Below are positions 62,809-64,000 of a DNA stretch of 64,000 bases, in pieces (position 1 is the first letter of the stretch; each line of letters begins with the position of its first letter). The translations under genes were made by a program, and so were the position numbers. The DNA comes from Methylophilus sp. 42 (GTDB taxonomy: Bacteria > Pseudomonadota > Gammaproteobacteria > Burkholderiales > Methylophilaceae). The stretch covers positions 2,239,092 to 2,303,091 of the forward strand of contig NZ_KB913031.1 of assembly GCF_000384155.1 (NCBI RefSeq), written 5' to 3'. The notes under the pieces are model-generated. The model was not told where the DNA came from, made no database searches, and saw nothing but the letters and a program-made list of their open reading frames with translations.

Positions 62809-63839
62809 GCCTGCCACCGTTTCAATTCCAATGCATACAAACAGATCAAACACACCGCCGCCAGCCACGCCAAGCCATAGGCATACTGGCTTAAATCCTG
62901 CCGCGACACGGGCTCCAGGTATCTGGTCGGTTTATTTTTCAGTGTGGAAATATCGCGTACTGCCGCCATCACCGCTTGCGGGTTTTCAGCTTCATACACG
63001 CGGTAAGGCACATTCAGGGTCTGGAAGTATTCATGCAGGGCATACTCAGGGTAGGCATCAATATTTTCGCCTTCTGCCAGGCTTTGCTTAAGGCTGACGC
63101 CACTCTCGGAGCGTAGATAAATCCAGTACAGTGAAGCCTTCTGGCGCATAAACATGGCGCGTAACATATCCTGCGTTTTACCATCCAGATGCGCGCCACC
63201 GTCCGACACCAGCACCATGGCGCGTGCGCCGGTGACTGGCTGGTCCGCAAAGTAATCCAGTGCCATACCCAAGCCACGCGCCACGGCGGTAAAGCCCATG
63301 CCACCGGCTTCGGTGGCATCCAGTGCCGCCTGCACAAACTCACGGTCATTGCCCAGTGGTGCCGCCAGAATTGGGGAAGTACTGAAAGTCACCATGCCCA
63401 TTAAATCATCATGCCCTTGTGCGACCAGCGTTTTAAGGACCTTGCGGGCGACTTCCATCTTGGGCACGCGTGCTTGTGCATCGTCACCTTTTTTTACAAA
63501 TGGCTCATTCATGCTGGCACTGCGGTCCAGCACGATCATGACATGCGCACCACGTCCTATCTTTTCGACATATTGCGATTTCAGGTAAGGGCCGGTGAGC
63601 GCCAGACTCAAGGCCAGTATCAATAGACTTAATGCCATCTTCCACAGGCGATCCAGCCAGGCAGATAGCGGATCTGCGGGTAACCCTTGTAACGCCGGAT
63701 GCGGGAAATTCATTTGCCCGCGCAATACCCATGGCAATACGGCCAAAGGTAACAACAGCAATGGCCAGAAATCCGTCAGCCCCCAGTGCTCATTAAAGCC
63801 TGAAGCCAGTAATACGGTTTGCGCGCCTTCTTCCCACAT
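62805..63839 (-). CDS. mxaC: MxaC, VWA-domain maturation protein
   Basis: This 344-aa protein has membrane segments near residues 20-36, 65-85 and at the C-terminus (about 320-338). A VWA domain lies between, with a complete metal-ion-dependent adhesion site DRSASMN (about residue 102) and later Asp and Thr residues. With MxaA, K and L it matures methanol dehydrogenase. Its ATG lies two bases after the stop of the upstream gene. Confidence 0.9.
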   Translation of the reverse strand: MWEEGAQTVLLASGFNEHWGLTDFWPLLLLPLAVLPWVLRGQMNFPHPALQGLPADPLSAWLDRLWKMALSLLILALSLALTGPYLKSQYVEKIGRGAHVMIVLDRSASMNEPFVKKGDDAQARVPKMEVARKVLKTLVAQGHDDLMGMVTFSTSPILAAPLGNDREFVQAALDATEAGGMGFTAVARGLGMALDYFADQPVTGARAMVLVSDGGAHLDGKTQDMLRAMFMRQKASLYWIYLRSESGVSLKQSLAEGENIDAYPEYALHEYFQTLNVPYRVYEAENPQAVMAAVRDISTLKNKPTRYLEPVSRQDLSQYAYGLAWLAAVCLICLYALELKRWQA

Positions 63840-63841
63840 GT

Positions 63842-64000
63842 TCAGGAAATCTCCACCTGGCTTAAGGTTTTGGCGAGCTGTTTCAACTCACTCAGTGACA
63901 AAGACACTGGTTGACCGGCAAAAAAAGTTTGCTGAACATTGTGGTAAAAATCCTGCAATTTGTCGCGATAAGGTGTGATGGCTGATTGACTGGCCAGCAG
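63842..64000 (-). CDS. mxaA: C-terminal end of MxaA (partial)
   Basis: Only the last 52 codons are in the window. The end reads YRDKLQDFYHNVQQTFFAG and finishes SELKQLAKTLSQVEIS before the stop. Position just upstream of mxaC in a tight operon fits MxaA. The fragment is too short to prove it by sequence. Confidence 0.6.
   Translation of the reverse strand: MLASQSAITPYRDKLQDFYHNVQQTFFAGQPVSLSLSELKQLAKTLSQVEIS

Overview
The window reads as chromosomal DNA of an obligate or restricted methylotroph of the Methylophilaceae (Methylophilus/Methylovorus type). The main reasons are an mxaA-C-K-L-D methanol-dehydrogenase accessory operon at the right edge, two complete pqqA genes encoding the PQQ precursor peptide, and an otherwise typical betaproteobacterial housekeeping set. 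Genes are dense, with short gaps and many ATGA stop/start overlaps. There are no rRNA or tRNA genes, insertion sequences or CRISPR arrays that I can see.

Layout. 0-8 kb: a TadD-like TPR lipoprotein, a nitrogen-regulated amtB, then gluQ, hslO, a SpoU rRNA methyltransferase and an rsuA-type pseudouridine synthase. The last two diverge around an unusual 622-bp composite inverted-repeat element. 8-18 kb: an envelope and stress block with a GAF-GGDEF cyclase, two glycine-zipper proteins, lipocalin, BON and EF-hand/BON proteins, YqjD/YqjE-like proteins, a CHASE3 kinase, two response regulators and a PLD-family lipid synthase. 18-30 kb: a membrane patatin/PhoD pair, YgiQ, a large GGDEF-EAL protein, and the N-degron transferases aat and bpt with a small ADP-ribosyltransferase-like gene. 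30-40 kb: mtnA-mtnB, ribD-tatD, a 715-aa metalloprotease/ATP-grasp fusion coupled to serC, and glyA-nrdR. 40-50 kb: AsmA, iscX, two phosphohexomutases, proteases, a lipoprotein and a TSUP transporter. 50-55 kb: accessory genes, namely a UmuD-like autoprotease, the second pqqA, an AbiEii-type toxin-antitoxin pair, a DMT exporter, and a DJ-1/PfpI gene with its LysR neighbour. 55-64 kb: a two-component system, two YVTN beta-propeller proteins, a thioredoxin-like protein and the mxa genes.

The genes connect in a few ways. The right end is a methanol-oxidation maturation region, and the beta-propellers and two-component system next to it are plausible partners or regulators. The two pqqA copies feed the same pathway. 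For nitrogen, amtB and a previously unannotated, very short RNA gene (about 40172-40230) share a sigma-54 promoter and an NtrC-like palindrome at about -115 to -120. The RNA gene ends in a strong intrinsic terminator and is my best candidate for something undescribed. The metalloprotease/ATP-grasp fusion, the 622-bp element and the autoprotease with a DNA-binding-like extension are the other items worth a second look.

All functional calls come from motifs read by eye. No database search or folding calculation was run.
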